DNA of 64,000 bases from Deltaproteobacteria bacterium (lineage in GTDB: Bacteria > Desulfobacterota > DSM-4660 > Desulfatiglandales > HGW-15): positions 150,157 through 214,156 of the forward strand of contig JAGVAP010000031.1 in the NCBI GenBank assembly GCA_020060215.1, written 5' to 3'. Positions 1 through 8,186 of this stretch are shown here, piece after piece; positions within the stretch are counted from its first letter, which is position 1; every line of letters begins with the position of its first letter. The position numbers and the translations under genes are program-made. The notes under the pieces are model-generated. The model had not been told where the DNA came from. It did not search any database and worked only from the letters and a program-made list of their open reading frames with translations.

Positions 1-374
1 TCGTTGATCTCGTAGGCGAGCTCCTCCCCTTTGAATCGGGTATTGAGCGGAACCGCGACGGCGCCGAGCTTCATCAAGGCAAAAAAACTCCATGGAAATT
101 CGATCTGCACCCCCATGAGCAGGGCCACATGATCTCCCGGTTTCACGCCGTGGCCGAAGAGGCCCGCAGCCACCCTGTTCACGACCTGATCGAACTGGCT
201 GAAGGTCCACCTCCGGTCCCCGTCGATGAACCCGACCTCGTCCGGATGCGCTGCGACGGTCCTTTCCAGCACCTCCACGATGCTCTTCGGCCTGTTTTTG
301 AAGACCTCGCCCTTGAAATCGGGCCATTCCTCTTCAACGATCTCCCACCCCGAGTTCGTCGGTATCGCTTCCAT
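1..374 (-). CDS. AMP-dependent acyl-CoA synthetase, N-terminal part (cut by window edge)
   Basis: This is the first 124 codons of an acyl-CoA ligase of the ANL superfamily, which activates a carboxylic acid to its CoA thioester through an acyl-adenylate. I translated the reverse strand from the ATG at 374. The protein has the usual N-terminal layout: a segment reading DRRWTFSQFDQVVNRVAAGL, then KPGDHVALLMGVQIEFP, then MKLGAVAVPLNTRFKGEE. The AMP-binding and catalytic motifs lie beyond the edge, so the substrate is unknown. It starts 3 nt after the thiolase stop, so it is the last visible gene of the hbd-tetR-thiolase operon. A role in activating a fatty or aromatic acid for the same pathway is inferred. 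Confidence 0.85.
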   Translation of the reverse strand, partial: MEAIPTNSGWEIVEEEWPDFKGEVFKNRPKSIVEVLERTVAAHPDEVGFIDGDRRWTFSQFDQVVNRVAAGLFGHGVKPGDHVALLMGVQIEFPWSFFALMKLGAVAVPLNTRFKGEELAYEIN

Positions 375-377
375 CCC

Positions 378-1553
378 TTACGTCCTCTCCACGATCAGTG
401 CAAAGCCCTGGCCCCCTCCTGCGCAGAGGGTGGCAAGCCCCCTCTGAACGTTCTTCTTTCCCATTTCGTGAAGAAGGGTCACCACGAGCCTGGCGCCGGT
501 GGCGCCGATCGGGTGCCCGAGCGAAATGCCGCTTCCGTTGACGTTGACGATGTCGCGGTTCCATCCCAGCTCCCGCTCACACGAGAGGTACTGGGCGGCA
601 AACGCCTCGTTGATCTCGATGAGGTCGATGTCCTCGATCTTGAGGCCGGCTCGCTTGAGCGCCTTGCGGGTCGCCGGAACCGGGCCGATCCCCATGTAGG
701 CGGGGTCCACGCCCACCACCGCATAGCTGACAATGCGCGCCAGGGGCTTCAGGCCGGCCCGGCTCGCCTTTTCTCGGGTCATCAGGATGAGGGCGGCCGC
801 CGCGTCGTTGATCCCGCAGGAGTTGCCCGCGGTAACGGTTCCGTTCTTCTTGAAGGCGGGCGGCAGCTGGGCAAGCTTCTCCAGGGTGACATCCGGCTTG
901 GGGTGCTCGTCCGTGTCGAACATCTTCGGCGGTCCTTTGCGCTGGGGGACCGGATAGGGCGAGATCTCCTCCCGGAAGCGCCCTTCCCCGATCGCGCGGC
1001 CGGCGCACTGCTGGCTCCTCAGCGCGAATGCGTCCTGCTCCTCACGGGAGATCTTGTACTGCTCCGCCAGGTTCTCCGCGGTCATCCCCATCCCCCCACC
1101 GATGGGATGTTCCTGCATCGATTTCCAGATCATGTCCACGCAGCTCTGGTGCTGCAGCCGCATTCCCCAGCGTGCCGTGGTCAGCAGGTAGGGTGCCGTG
1201 CTCATGCTCTCCACCCCGCCGGCGATGACACAGTCGGCATTGTCATCCGAGATGGATTGAAGGCCAGAGATGATCGCCTGCATCCCCGACCCGCATGTGG
1301 CGACGATATGGAAGGCGGTGGTCTCCAGGGGGAGCCCCGCCTTGACCAGGCCGATTCTCGCAACATTGTGGTCGATGGGTTCGAAACAGTTGCCCAGGAT
1401 CACCTGGTCGACCGTACCCTTGTCGATCCCCGTCTTCTGGATGACCGATTCGATGATGAACTGTGAAAGCTGGATTGCGGTAACATCCCTCAGGGAGCCG
1501 CCGAACGTCCCGATGGGCGTGCGCGTGGCTCCGACAATGACCACGTCCTTCAT
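378..1553 (-). CDS. Acetyl-CoA acetyltransferase (thiolase), 391 aa
   Basis: Thiolases cleave a 3-oxoacyl-CoA with CoA, or condense two acetyl-CoA. The catalytic set is complete: the nucleophile Cys87 in VATCGSGMQA, the NEAFAAQ box at about 315-321, His347 in GISLGHPIGATGAR, and Cys377 in LCAGGGQG. The length of 391 residues is standard for bacterial AtoB/PhaA-type enzymes. The start ATG is preceded by a good Shine-Dalgarno (GAAGGAGGAA). It lies 79 nt after the TetR gene and 3 nt before an acyl-CoA ligase, in an operon with a 3-hydroxyacyl-CoA dehydrogenase. The likely role is the last steps of beta-oxidation, for example acetoacetyl-CoA to acetyl-CoA. Chain-length preference cannot be read from the sequence. 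Confidence 0.93.
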   Translation of the reverse strand: MKDVVIVGATRTPIGTFGGSLRDVTAIQLSQFIIESVIQKTGIDKGTVDQVILGNCFEPIDHNVARIGLVKAGLPLETTAFHIVATCGSGMQAIISGLQSISDDNADCVIAGGVESMSTAPYLLTTARWGMRLQHQSCVDMIWKSMQEHPIGGGMGMTAENLAEQYKISREEQDAFALRSQQCAGRAIGEGRFREEISPYPVPQRKGPPKMFDTDEHPKPDVTLEKLAQLPPAFKKNGTVTAGNSCGINDAAAALILMTREKASRAGLKPLARIVSYAVVGVDPAYMGIGPVPATRKALKRAGLKIEDIDLIEINEAFAAQYLSCERELGWNRDIVNVNGSGISLGHPIGATGARLVVTLLHEMGKKNVQRGLATLCAGGGQGFALIVERT

Positions 1554-1632
1554 AGATTCCTCCTTCCCGGAAGGGGCTGGTGTTTACTGTCGATTTCAAA
1601 TGGGAGCACCGGGCTCCGGATCAGGTGCGGAA

Positions 1633-2256
1633 TTACGCCGGTTCCTGATTCAGGATGCCATGGAGGAAGATCTTTCGAAAAACCTTGGCATAATCCGCGC
1701 CGTCGATCGATTTGCGGTTCAATACCCACTGATGCAGGGCACCGTCATGCAACGCAATAAAAGAGAGCGCCGCCAGGTCGGGATCGATATCCTTCTTGAT
1801 GAGCCCTTCCTCGATCCCCTGACGGATCAGACTGCTTACGAACTTCCGGTATTGGCGGTAGACCTTCTTCAAGGCGGGTTCGAAATCCACATCCGCCTTC
1901 AGCTCGGTGGTGAGGAACGTGAGAAAAACCACAAGGTTCTGATGCTCGTAGGCGAAGCGGGAGTTGAAGGAGAAGGTGCGATGGAGCTTGTCGACCGCAT
2001 TGCCCGAGGATCCGTTGATGCTCCTGATCATCACGTCGATGTTGCGGAACTTGTACTCTTCGATGATCCGGAGGAGCAGTTCGCCCTTGGATCGGAAGTG
2101 GGCGTAGAGGGCCCCCTTGGTGAGGCCCACCTCCCGCATGATGCGGCTGATGGAGGTGGCATGGTAGCCGTTGCGCACGAACAGGGCCAGCGCGGCCTCG
2201 ATGATCTTCTGTTCGCTGGAATCGCTTCGCTTCATCCTGGGATGGGTGGCGATCAC
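1633..2256 (-). CDS. TetR/AcrR family transcriptional regulator, 207 aa
   Basis: The N-terminal 60 residues form a TetR helix-turn-helix: IIEAALALFVRNGY, then TSISRIMREVGLTKGALYAHF, then SKGELL. The remainder is the variable ligand-binding and dimerisation domain. Its ATG overlaps the stop of the upstream dehydrogenase gene (ATGA), so the regulator is co-transcribed with the genes it probably controls. An 18-bp near-palindrome typical of TetR operators sits over the predicted start of the operon promoter at 3315-3332. The simplest reading is autoregulated repression of hbd-tetR-thiolase-ligase, relieved by an acyl-CoA or a related ligand. The ligand is inferred, not seen. Confidence 0.92.
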   Translation of the reverse strand: MIATHPRMKRSDSSEQKIIEAALALFVRNGYHATSISRIMREVGLTKGALYAHFRSKGELLLRIIEEYKFRNIDVMIRSINGSSGNAVDKLHRTFSFNSRFAYEHQNLVVFLTFLTTELKADVDFEPALKKVYRQYRKFVSSLIRQGIEEGLIKKDIDPDLAALSFIALHDGALHQWVLNRKSIDGADYAKVFRKIFLHGILNQEPA

Positions 2257-3158
2257 AGGTGGAGACCGAGGTCCGCGGGAACCGGATTCTTCGGGTCCGA
2301 CCAGTCGTAGAAACCTCTCCCGGACTTGAGGCCCAGATACCCCAGGTCCACCATCCTCTTCAGGAGGGGGGGAGGGGCATAGCGCTTGTCGTGATACTCC
2401 TCAAACATGGTCGTCGCCCCCTTGCGAAGGACGTCGAGCCCGATGAAGTCGGCCAGCATGAGAGGGCCCATGGGATGGTTGCAGCCCAGTTTCATGGCCG
2501 TATCGATGTGTTCGATCGAGGCCACCCCTTCGCCCAGGGCCCGCACGGCATCCATGAGGTAAGGCGTGAGGAGCAGATTGACGATGAACCCGGCACTGTC
2601 TGCGGCCACCACCGGCACCTTTCCCAGGGACTTCGTGAAGTCCAGCGCGTTCTGAAGGACTTCGGGGCTGGTGGCGACGGTCTTGACCACCTCGACCAGG
2701 GGCATCACCGGAGCCGGCTGAAAGAAGTGCATGCCCACGAACCGATCTCGCCTGGAAGTGGCTGCAGCCATGCTGGTGATGGAGAGAGAGGAGGTGTTGC
2801 TGGCAAAGAGGGTGTCTTTCCTGCAGAGCGGGTCCAGGGTCTTGAACAGATCGACCTTCAACTGCAGATCCTCAAAGACCGCTTCTATGATCAGGTCGCA
2901 GTCCCGCAAGGACTCCAGAGAAACCTCCCCCGTGAGCCGCTTCAGCGTCGCGTCCCTGGACTCCGTCGTCATCCCCTGTTTCTTGACGAGCTTTTCGAAG
3001 GAGGCCTGGACCCTGTCCAGCCCTTTGATCAGGAGTTGTTCATCGGTTTCCCGCACCGTGACGTCATACCCGCCCTGGAGCACGACCTGCACGATCCCTG
3101 CGCCCATGGTCCCGCACCCGACGATTCCGACCTTTCTGATTTTCACCTTGGCCTCCAT
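2253..3158 (-). CDS. hbd: 3-hydroxyacyl-CoA dehydrogenase (Hbd/PaaH type), 301 aa
   Basis: This NAD(P)-dependent enzyme interconverts 3-hydroxyacyl-CoA and 3-oxoacyl-CoA. The Rossmann motif is at the N-terminus (VGIVGCGTMGAGI). The FASNTSSLSIT segment, the catalytic His in VGMHFFQPAPVMPLVEVV, and the C-terminal domain (NHPMGPLMLADFIGLDV, then GLKSGRGFYDW) are all present. The length fits single-domain butyryl-type enzymes. I prefer the ATG at 3158, which has GGTGAG just upstream; the in-frame ATG at 3170 would add four residues but has a weaker ribosome site. It is the first gene of the operon, overlaps tetR by 4 nt, and probably works with the downstream thiolase on acetoacetyl-CoA-level intermediates. 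Confidence 0.93.
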   Translation of the reverse strand: MEAKVKIRKVGIVGCGTMGAGIVQVVLQGGYDVTVRETDEQLLIKGLDRVQASFEKLVKKQGMTTESRDATLKRLTGEVSLESLRDCDLIIEAVFEDLQLKVDLFKTLDPLCRKDTLFASNTSSLSITSMAAATSRRDRFVGMHFFQPAPVMPLVEVVKTVATSPEVLQNALDFTKSLGKVPVVAADSAGFIVNLLLTPYLMDAVRALGEGVASIEHIDTAMKLGCNHPMGPLMLADFIGLDVLRKGATTMFEEYHDKRYAPPPLLKRMVDLGYLGLKSGRGFYDWSDPKNPVPADLGLHL

Positions 3159-3314
3159 GGTCTCACCCATTCAATCGGCGCCACCGGACCGGCTGTTCTC
3201 CGCGACCTTTTCGTCCGTTCCCGCAAGAAATCCCCTCTGTCTCCCCTCTCAGAGAGGGCTTGCCGAATGTCCCCCTCCAGTAGAGGGTGCCAGAAGGAGT
3301 TCGCGCATTCGAAA

Positions 3315-3332
3315 ACTAACCGATCGGTAAGT
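3315..3332. promoter_or_regulatory. TetR-family operator (palindrome)
   Basis: ACTAACCGATCGGTAAGT is symmetric at 16 of 18 positions around the central AT, with the core ACCGATCGGT. Its form is typical of TetR/FadR-like operators. It overlaps the predicted transcription start (about 3330) of the leftward operon that contains a tetR gene, which supports repression of that operon by the tetR product at 1633-2256. Confidence 0.7.
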
Positions 3333-3336
3333 GCTG

Positions 3337-3366
3337 ATACTAAAAGGCAACGGGACATGAAGTCAA
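3337..3366 (-). promoter_or_regulatory. Predicted sigma-70-type promoter of the hbd operon
   Basis: On the minus strand a -35 TTGACT (3361-3366) and a -10 TAGTAT (3337-3342) are separated by 18 nt. Transcription would start near 3330, inside the palindromic operator. The match is decent rather than perfect. Its position relative to the operator is what makes it credible. Confidence 0.5.
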
Positions 3367-3599
3367 TGATTTTGAGTCCGGGGGGAATAAACTCCCCGAG
3401 AGATCCTGTAACTGCCCGCAGGCCACCAGGTCTCTCCCTCCGTTCGAAATGAGCAAAAGAGCAAGGACTTTCCGTGAATCGGGACGATTTCCGGTCACTG
3501 GGCTTCAGGTCACTTGAAAACCAAAAGAGACATGACAATTTCATTCCCTCTCGATACAATCGATTCGGAGACGCCTTATCCTTCTCAGGAGATCGAACG

Positions 3600-4868
3600 A
3601 TGAAGATTGCCTTTCCATGCGGTCATGAAAAAGTCCTTTTGACGCTACCCCCCGGTGCCGAGGTCCTCGAGCCAAGGCCTGTGCCGGTGCTGGAGGATCC
3701 GGTGGGATCGGTCGAGGCGGCCCTTGCGGCCCCGGCGGAGGGGCCGCCGCTGGCGGAGCTGGCCAAGGGGCGAAAAACGGCCTGCGTCGTCATTTCGGAC
3801 ATCACCCGTCCGGTCCCCAACCGCCTGATCCTCCCCCCCCTCCTGAGGAGCCTCGAAGAGGCCGGCATCGATCGGAGCCGGATCCACATTCTCATCGCCA
3901 CGGGCACCCATCGCCCCAACCTGGGCGAGGAGCTCACGGCCCTCGTGGGAAACGACATCGCTGCGAACTACAGGGTGGTCAACCACGACTGTCAAGATCG
4001 GGACAGCCTCCGCCGCATCGGGGAGGTGGACGGCGTGGCCGTCGAAATCAATACCACCTACCTGGACGCGGACCTCAAGATCCTCACCGGCCTCATCGAG
4101 CCCCATCCCTATGCCGGCTATTCGGGCGGCGCAAAGAGCATCCTTCCGGGGCTCTCCAGCCTCGAGACCATGAAATACATGCACTCGTTCAAGATGATCG
4201 CCAGCCCCAAGATCGGCAACAGCGTCCTGGAGGGCAACCCCTTCTATGCGGCTACCGTGAACGCGGGCCGGATGGCCGGGGTCGATTTCATCGTCAATGC
4301 GGTCATCAACAAGGAGAAGGAGCCGTGCGGTTTTTTTGCGGGCGCGCTGAAAGGCGCCCACGACGCAGGCTGCCGCATGGCGGGTGAGGTCTCCGTGGTC
4401 CGCATCGAGAGGCCGGCCGATCTGGTGATCACCTCGGGCGGGGGCGCGCCCATGGATGCGACCTTCTATCAGTGCGGGAAAGGGATGATCGGGGCCAAGG
4501 ACATCTGCCGTCCCGGAGCCACGGTGATCCTGGTCTGCGGGTGCACCCTGGGCATCGGAAGCGGGACTTATGCGGAGATGGTGAGGGACTGCGGCACCTT
4601 CGAGGTCTTCAAACGCAGACACGGCGACCCCCGGGATTTCGTCATGGACCAGTGGGCGGCGCAATGCTACCTGGAGGCCCTGGGCAGGATCGGCCGTGTG
4701 CTGGTCTACTCTCCCGGACTCACGGCCGAGGAACTGAGACCCTTCGGCGCCGATAAAATCGACGACCTTCAGGGGGAGGTGGAGAGGCTTCTGAAGGATC
4801 ATCCGCGGGTGGCGGCCGTGCCCCACGGGCCCTATGTGGTGGGGGTGGTCGGTGGAGAACGCGGGTAG
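3600..4868 (+). CDS. LarA-family (nickel-pincer) racemase/epimerase-like protein, 422 aa
   Basis: This protein belongs to the LarA/DUF2088 family, whose founding member is the nickel-pincer lactate racemase. The key residues are all conserved at nearly LarA spacing: His104 in IATGTHRPN, His169 in EPHPYAGYSGGAKSILPG, Lys179 (cofactor attachment position) in the same block, and His195 in KYMHSF. In Lactobacillus LarA these are 108, 174, 184 and 200. The start is the ATG at 3600 with AGGAG upstream. No larB, larC or larE cofactor genes lie in the window. Many LarA homologues act on 2-hydroxy acids other than lactate, so the substrate is open. It is monocistronic here and divergent from the hbd operon. 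Confidence 0.85.
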   Translation: MKIAFPCGHEKVLLTLPPGAEVLEPRPVPVLEDPVGSVEAALAAPAEGPPLAELAKGRKTACVVISDITRPVPNRLILPPLLRSLEEAGIDRSRIHILIATGTHRPNLGEELTALVGNDIAANYRVVNHDCQDRDSLRRIGEVDGVAVEINTTYLDADLKILTGLIEPHPYAGYSGGAKSILPGLSSLETMKYMHSFKMIASPKIGNSVLEGNPFYAATVNAGRMAGVDFIVNAVINKEKEPCGFFAGALKGAHDAGCRMAGEVSVVRIERPADLVITSGGGAPMDATFYQCGKGMIGAKDICRPGATVILVCGCTLGIGSGTYAEMVRDCGTFEVFKRRHGDPRDFVMDQWAAQCYLEALGRIGRVLVYSPGLTAEELRPFGADKIDDLQGEVERLLKDHPRVAAVPHGPYVVGVVGGERG

Positions 4869-4945
4869 GTCTGACCCATGTCTTTGCCTGGACGCCGGAT
4901 GCTGAACGCCGGACACAAAAGGACCACCCCGGGGGCCCCCTAGAG

Positions 4946-5248
4946 ATGCCTTTCATCGTCTGCCAGCGAAAGAAGTCCAGGCCCAGGGTCAGCGTCGAGG
5001 CGTGCCGGAAGTGCAGGAAAGCGGCCTCCTGTGAAGCCTACCGCCGCTACCGGGAGCCTTTTCTCTTCCGGGAGATGAACAGGATTGCGGTGGGCACGAA
5101 GAAGAGGCGCGTCCGCTCCGGCAGGGAGAAGAGAAGCCCCGGGCCTGGCTCCGGCAAGGGACCGGAGGGGCAGACACAGGAGCAGACAGGACTCTGGCAG
5201 CGGCCGTCCAGAGGCGCGAGCACTTGCTGCCGGAAAGGTGGGGGGTGA
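4946..5248 (+). CDS. Small Cys-rich basic protein, doubtful ORF, 100 aa
   Basis: The first 40 residues look protein-like: a short N-terminus, then a cysteine cluster of the form C-x2-C-x5-C (Cys20, Cys23, Cys29) within a basic helix-like segment. The C-terminal half is dominated by Arg, Gly, Ser and Pro and looks like an open frame in GC-rich DNA. No good Shine-Dalgarno precedes the ATG. I do not recognise the family. It lies between the LarA-like gene and lpdA on the same strand. It may be real only for its N-terminal half, or not real at all; the rest of 4869-5306 shows nothing else. Confidence 0.35.
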   Translation: MPFIVCQRKKSRPRVSVEACRKCRKAASCEAYRRYREPFLFREMNRIAVGTKKRRVRSGREKRSPGPGSGKGPEGQTQEQTGLWQRPSRGASTCCRKGGG

Positions 5249-5306
5249 ACGCTCCGCCCCGTGGCGAAAACGACGGCTCCTATCCGGTGAGTGGGGGGGA
5301 GAGGTG

Positions 5307-6686
5307 GTGCGAGAATTCGATGTGGTTGTCCTCGGAGGAGGCCCCGGAGGGTACGTCGCTGCCGTCCGATCCAGTCAGCTGGGTTTCCGCACGGCCCTGG
5401 TGGAGAAGGAGAATCTCGGCGGTGTTTGTCTGAACTGGGGGTGCGTCCCTACCAAGGCGCTGCTCCAAAATGCCGAGGTCGTTCATCTGATGTCCAGAGG
5501 AAGAGTCTTCGGTTTCGCCTGTGATGGCGTATCCAGCCGTTTCGAAGAAGCCCACAGGAGGAGCAGGAGCATTGTGGCTCGCCAGGTCAGGCGCATTCAG
5601 CTCCTGATGAAGAGCCGCAATGTCACCGTGTTCCAGGGCAGTGGGAGATTGAGAAGCGGGGACGAGGTGGAGGTCGCCCCTCGCGGGGAGATCCTGAAGG
5701 GAAGGAGTATCATCCTGGCCACGGGTTCGAGGCCGAGATCCCTTCCGGAGGCCCCTTTCGATGATGAACGGGTGATCCATTATCGCACCGCGGTGGAACT
5801 TCGGGAGGTACCTGGGGCGGTGGTCATTGTCGGTGGGGGCCCCATCGGCATGGAGTTCGCCACCCTCTGGAGCCGTTACGGGGCGAAGGTCACGGTCGTG
5901 GAGATGATGCCCCATGTCCTGCCGCTGGAGGACGAGGCGATCTCCAGGGAGGCGGAGCGGCAGCTCACAAGGGCGGGCATCCAGGTGGTCACATCGGCGC
6001 GGGTGGAGGAGATCCGAAAGCAGGAGGAAGGGACCCGGGTCGCGTATCGATCGGGCGGGACCCGGGACGAGCTCGCGGCAGAGAAGGTCCTGGTGGCCGT
6101 CGGCTTTTCCCCGAACACCGGTGACCTGGGACTCGAGGAGGCGGGGGTCCGTACGGTTCAGGGATTTGTCGTCATCGATGATCGCATGGGCACCTCCGTT
6201 CCGAACGTCTATGCCATCGGCGACGTGACCGGTAAACTGAACCTGGCCCACACCGCGTCCGCACAGGGCATCATCGCCGCGGAAGCGATTGCGGGAAACC
6301 CCACAGAGGTGTTGGAGTACAGCGCTATTCCTCGATGCACCTACGGGTATCCGGAGATCGCCTCGGTAGGTCTGGCGGAGAACCAGGCACGAGAGCAGGG
6401 GTACGATGTGAGGGTCGCCCAGTGTCCCTTTGCCGCCAATGCCAAGGCCCTGGCCATGGACGAGAATTTCGGGTTTGCCAAGGTCGTCGGAGATGCGGAA
6501 GGGAAGCTCCTGGGCGTTCACCTCATCGGAGCGCACGTGACGGAACTGATCGCGGGGCCGGCGGCACTGATTCGACGGAAGGCAAGGGTCGAAGAGCTCG
6601 GGCGCACGGTGCATCCCCACCCCAGCCTGAGCGAGGCGCTCATGGAGGCGGCGCACGCGCTGATGGGTCAGGCGATTCATCTGTAG
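5307..6686 (+). CDS. lpdA: Dihydrolipoyl dehydrogenase (E3), 459 aa
   Basis: This FAD disulfide oxidoreductase re-oxidises dihydrolipoamide with NAD+ in 2-oxoacid dehydrogenase or glycine cleavage complexes. It has the N-terminal FAD motif VVLGGGPGGYVAA, the redox disulfide Cys41/Cys46 in CLNWGCVPTK, the NAD motif VVIVGGGPIGMEFA, the second FAD motif VYAIGDVTG, and the C-terminal active-site HPHPSLSE. The open frame extends upstream to 5085, but that part is Arg/Gly-rich with no family similarity. I start at the GTG at 5307 (or 5304) because a GGGGGGAGAG ribosome site lies just before it. No E1/E2 genes are adjacent; an E1 pair lies about 42 kb away. It ends 7 nt from the convergent MFS gene. 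Confidence 0.93.
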   Translation: MREFDVVVLGGGPGGYVAAVRSSQLGFRTALVEKENLGGVCLNWGCVPTKALLQNAEVVHLMSRGRVFGFACDGVSSRFEEAHRRSRSIVARQVRRIQLLMKSRNVTVFQGSGRLRSGDEVEVAPRGEILKGRSIILATGSRPRSLPEAPFDDERVIHYRTAVELREVPGAVVIVGGGPIGMEFATLWSRYGAKVTVVEMMPHVLPLEDEAISREAERQLTRAGIQVVTSARVEEIRKQEEGTRVAYRSGGTRDELAAEKVLVAVGFSPNTGDLGLEEAGVRTVQGFVVIDDRMGTSVPNVYAIGDVTGKLNLAHTASAQGIIAAEAIAGNPTEVLEYSAIPRCTYGYPEIASVGLAENQAREQGYDVRVAQCPFAANAKALAMDENFGFAKVVGDAEGKLLGVHLIGAHVTELIAGPAALIRRKARVEELGRTVHPHPSLSEALMEAAHALMGQAIHL

Positions 6687-6693
6687 CGGGGAG

Positions 6694-7950
6694 CTACTTC
6701 TTCCGGAGCAGCATCGCAAACCCGCCCCCGGCCGCGGAGACGGCGGCCGAGAGGAGAAAGGCCCACGAAAAGGTCCCGCTGCAATCCTTGATCCACCCTG
6801 CCACGGCAGGTCCGAGAGACTGGCCGATGCCGAACATGAGCGTAATGAAACCCAAGCCGGCCGGGGCAAGCCGCCCACCGACCACGTCCCCCACCGCCGC
6901 GGCCACGATCGCCGGTATGGAGGATACGGCCGCGCCGAACAGGATGGCGGATACGTAAAGGGCGGGGACGCTCTTTCCCTCCGCAAAGACGACATAGGAA
7001 GCGACGAGGGTCAGGAGTGCGAGCAGCGTGCCGTTTCTTCTGCCCAGGACATCCGATATCCAACCCCAAAGGACGCCGCTGAGGATGCTGGCCAGGCCGA
7101 GCACCGCGAACATCCCCCCCGCTTTTCGGGGGAGAAGTGCGGCCTCACTCGTGAGGTAGGCGACAAAAAAGGTCATGTAGATGATGTAAGAGAAGCCGAA
7201 GGTGAAGTAGACGACCCCCAGCTTCCAGATCTCCCGCTCTCTGACCACAACCGCCCATGCGGACAACAACCCCTGGTCCAGGGGAGCGTTTCCGGGTTCT
7301 CCGGACCCGTACATGGTCGTGTCCTTCTCCCCTGGATCGTCCCGCAGGAACGCATAGCAGACAAAGGAGAAGGCAAAGACCAGGACGCCGAGCAGAAACC
7401 ATGCATACCGCCATCCTTCGGGACCGATCCCGGCGATCAGTCCGGGGATGAGGATCCCCACGATCGAAAGTCCCACACCCGTTCCGATGGTGATGACCCC
7501 CGCAGCGAGTCCTCTTTTGTTCGCGGCAAACCAGGCGGCGGGAAGGGCCATCATGGGCACCACTGTGCTGCCGTGCCCGATTCCGGTCAACAGCCTCATC
7601 AGCAGGGCAGCGGTGAACGAATCGGAAAGTCCGGTCAGGAACAAGCCGATCCCCATGATGATCAGAGATACGAAGATGGTCCTTCTCGCCCCGAATCGGA
7701 CGGCGAGAAATCCGCCGATCACTGCAAGGCCGAGGTATCCCGCGAAGTTGGCTGTCCCGATCAGGCCCGCCTGCGTATACGAGAGGGAGAGTCCTTCCTT
7801 CATGGAGGGGAGGATGACCGAATAGGACATCCTCCCGAACCCGTGAGCAAGCAGGAGCACGAGGGTCCCTGTGAAGGCAATAAACCATGCGTAATGGATC
7901 ACCGGCTTCTTCTCCGACAGGTCGCTGCTGCGTAAGGCCGCTATGTCCAA
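6694..7950 (-). CDS. MFS transporter (YbfB/YjiJ-like), 418 aa
   Basis: A 12-helix major facilitator permease of the inner membrane. The first helix is AWFIAFTGTLVLLLAHGF. The loop after helix 2 carries the family-type basic motif (GGFLAVRFGARR). The central loop at about 190-215 is charged and cytoplasmic, and helices 7-12 follow. The GFGRMSY segment and overall pattern resemble YbfB/YjiJ-type carriers or oxalate/formate-antiporter-like members; substrate is unknown. It is divergent from the GntR regulator that heads the nicotinate-type run, so uptake of nicotinate or a related acid is possible but only inferred from position. Confidence 0.88.
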   Translation of the reverse strand: MDIAALRSSDLSEKKPVIHYAWFIAFTGTLVLLLAHGFGRMSYSVILPSMKEGLSLSYTQAGLIGTANFAGYLGLAVIGGFLAVRFGARRTIFVSLIIMGIGLFLTGLSDSFTAALLMRLLTGIGHGSTVVPMMALPAAWFAANKRGLAAGVITIGTGVGLSIVGILIPGLIAGIGPEGWRYAWFLLGVLVFAFSFVCYAFLRDDPGEKDTTMYGSGEPGNAPLDQGLLSAWAVVVREREIWKLGVVYFTFGFSYIIYMTFFVAYLTSEAALLPRKAGGMFAVLGLASILSGVLWGWISDVLGRRNGTLLALLTLVASYVVFAEGKSVPALYVSAILFGAAVSSIPAIVAAAVGDVVGGRLAPAGLGFITLMFGIGQSLGPAVAGWIKDCSGTFSWAFLLSAAVSAAGGGFAMLLRKK

Positions 7951-8186
7951 TCCCTTGAATGGACGGGTATCCGCAAGGTGGACACCATACCATCATTTTC
8001 ATGGCAGGAGAAGGCAGTTGAGGGACGGGAGAATGCCCGCCGCGAAGGCGTGCTCGAGGGAATCGCATTCGGTCCGCTCCGGTAGAGCAAGAACCGGAGC
8101 GGCGGATTGCTCATAGACGGCTTTTCGTACTTGACAGCGAGGCCCAGGATTGCCGACAATAGACAATCTCCCGAGGAGGGGCGGTT

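Larger units (their letters stand above)
3159..3599. other. Divergent intergenic region between hbd and larA-like gene
   Basis: This 441-nt stretch carries the leftward hbd promoter and the TetR-type operator, listed separately. I found no convincing small gene in it. The part next to the LarA-like gene (3560-3599) is AT-richer and ends in AGGAG seven or eight bases before the ATG at 3600. An open frame runs upstream of that ATG to 3474, but it lacks family similarity and is not taken as coding. Confidence 0.5.

Noticed and set aside
129..1466. 445-residue open frame on the plus strand opposite the thiolase gene
   Set aside because: It is the complement of a clearly conserved thiolase, has no family similarity, and its His/Arg/Pro-rich composition is that of an antisense frame in GC-rich DNA.
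5085..5306. N-terminal extension of dihydrolipoyl dehydrogenase
   Set aside because: The extra residues are Arg/Gly-rich with no lipoyl-domain features, and a GTG with a strong ribosome site starts the protein at the normal family N-terminus.
6684..6698. Bidirectional terminator between lpdA and the MFS gene
   Set aside because: The stem is only GTAGC/GCTAC with no T-run on either side, and it overlaps the coding ends.
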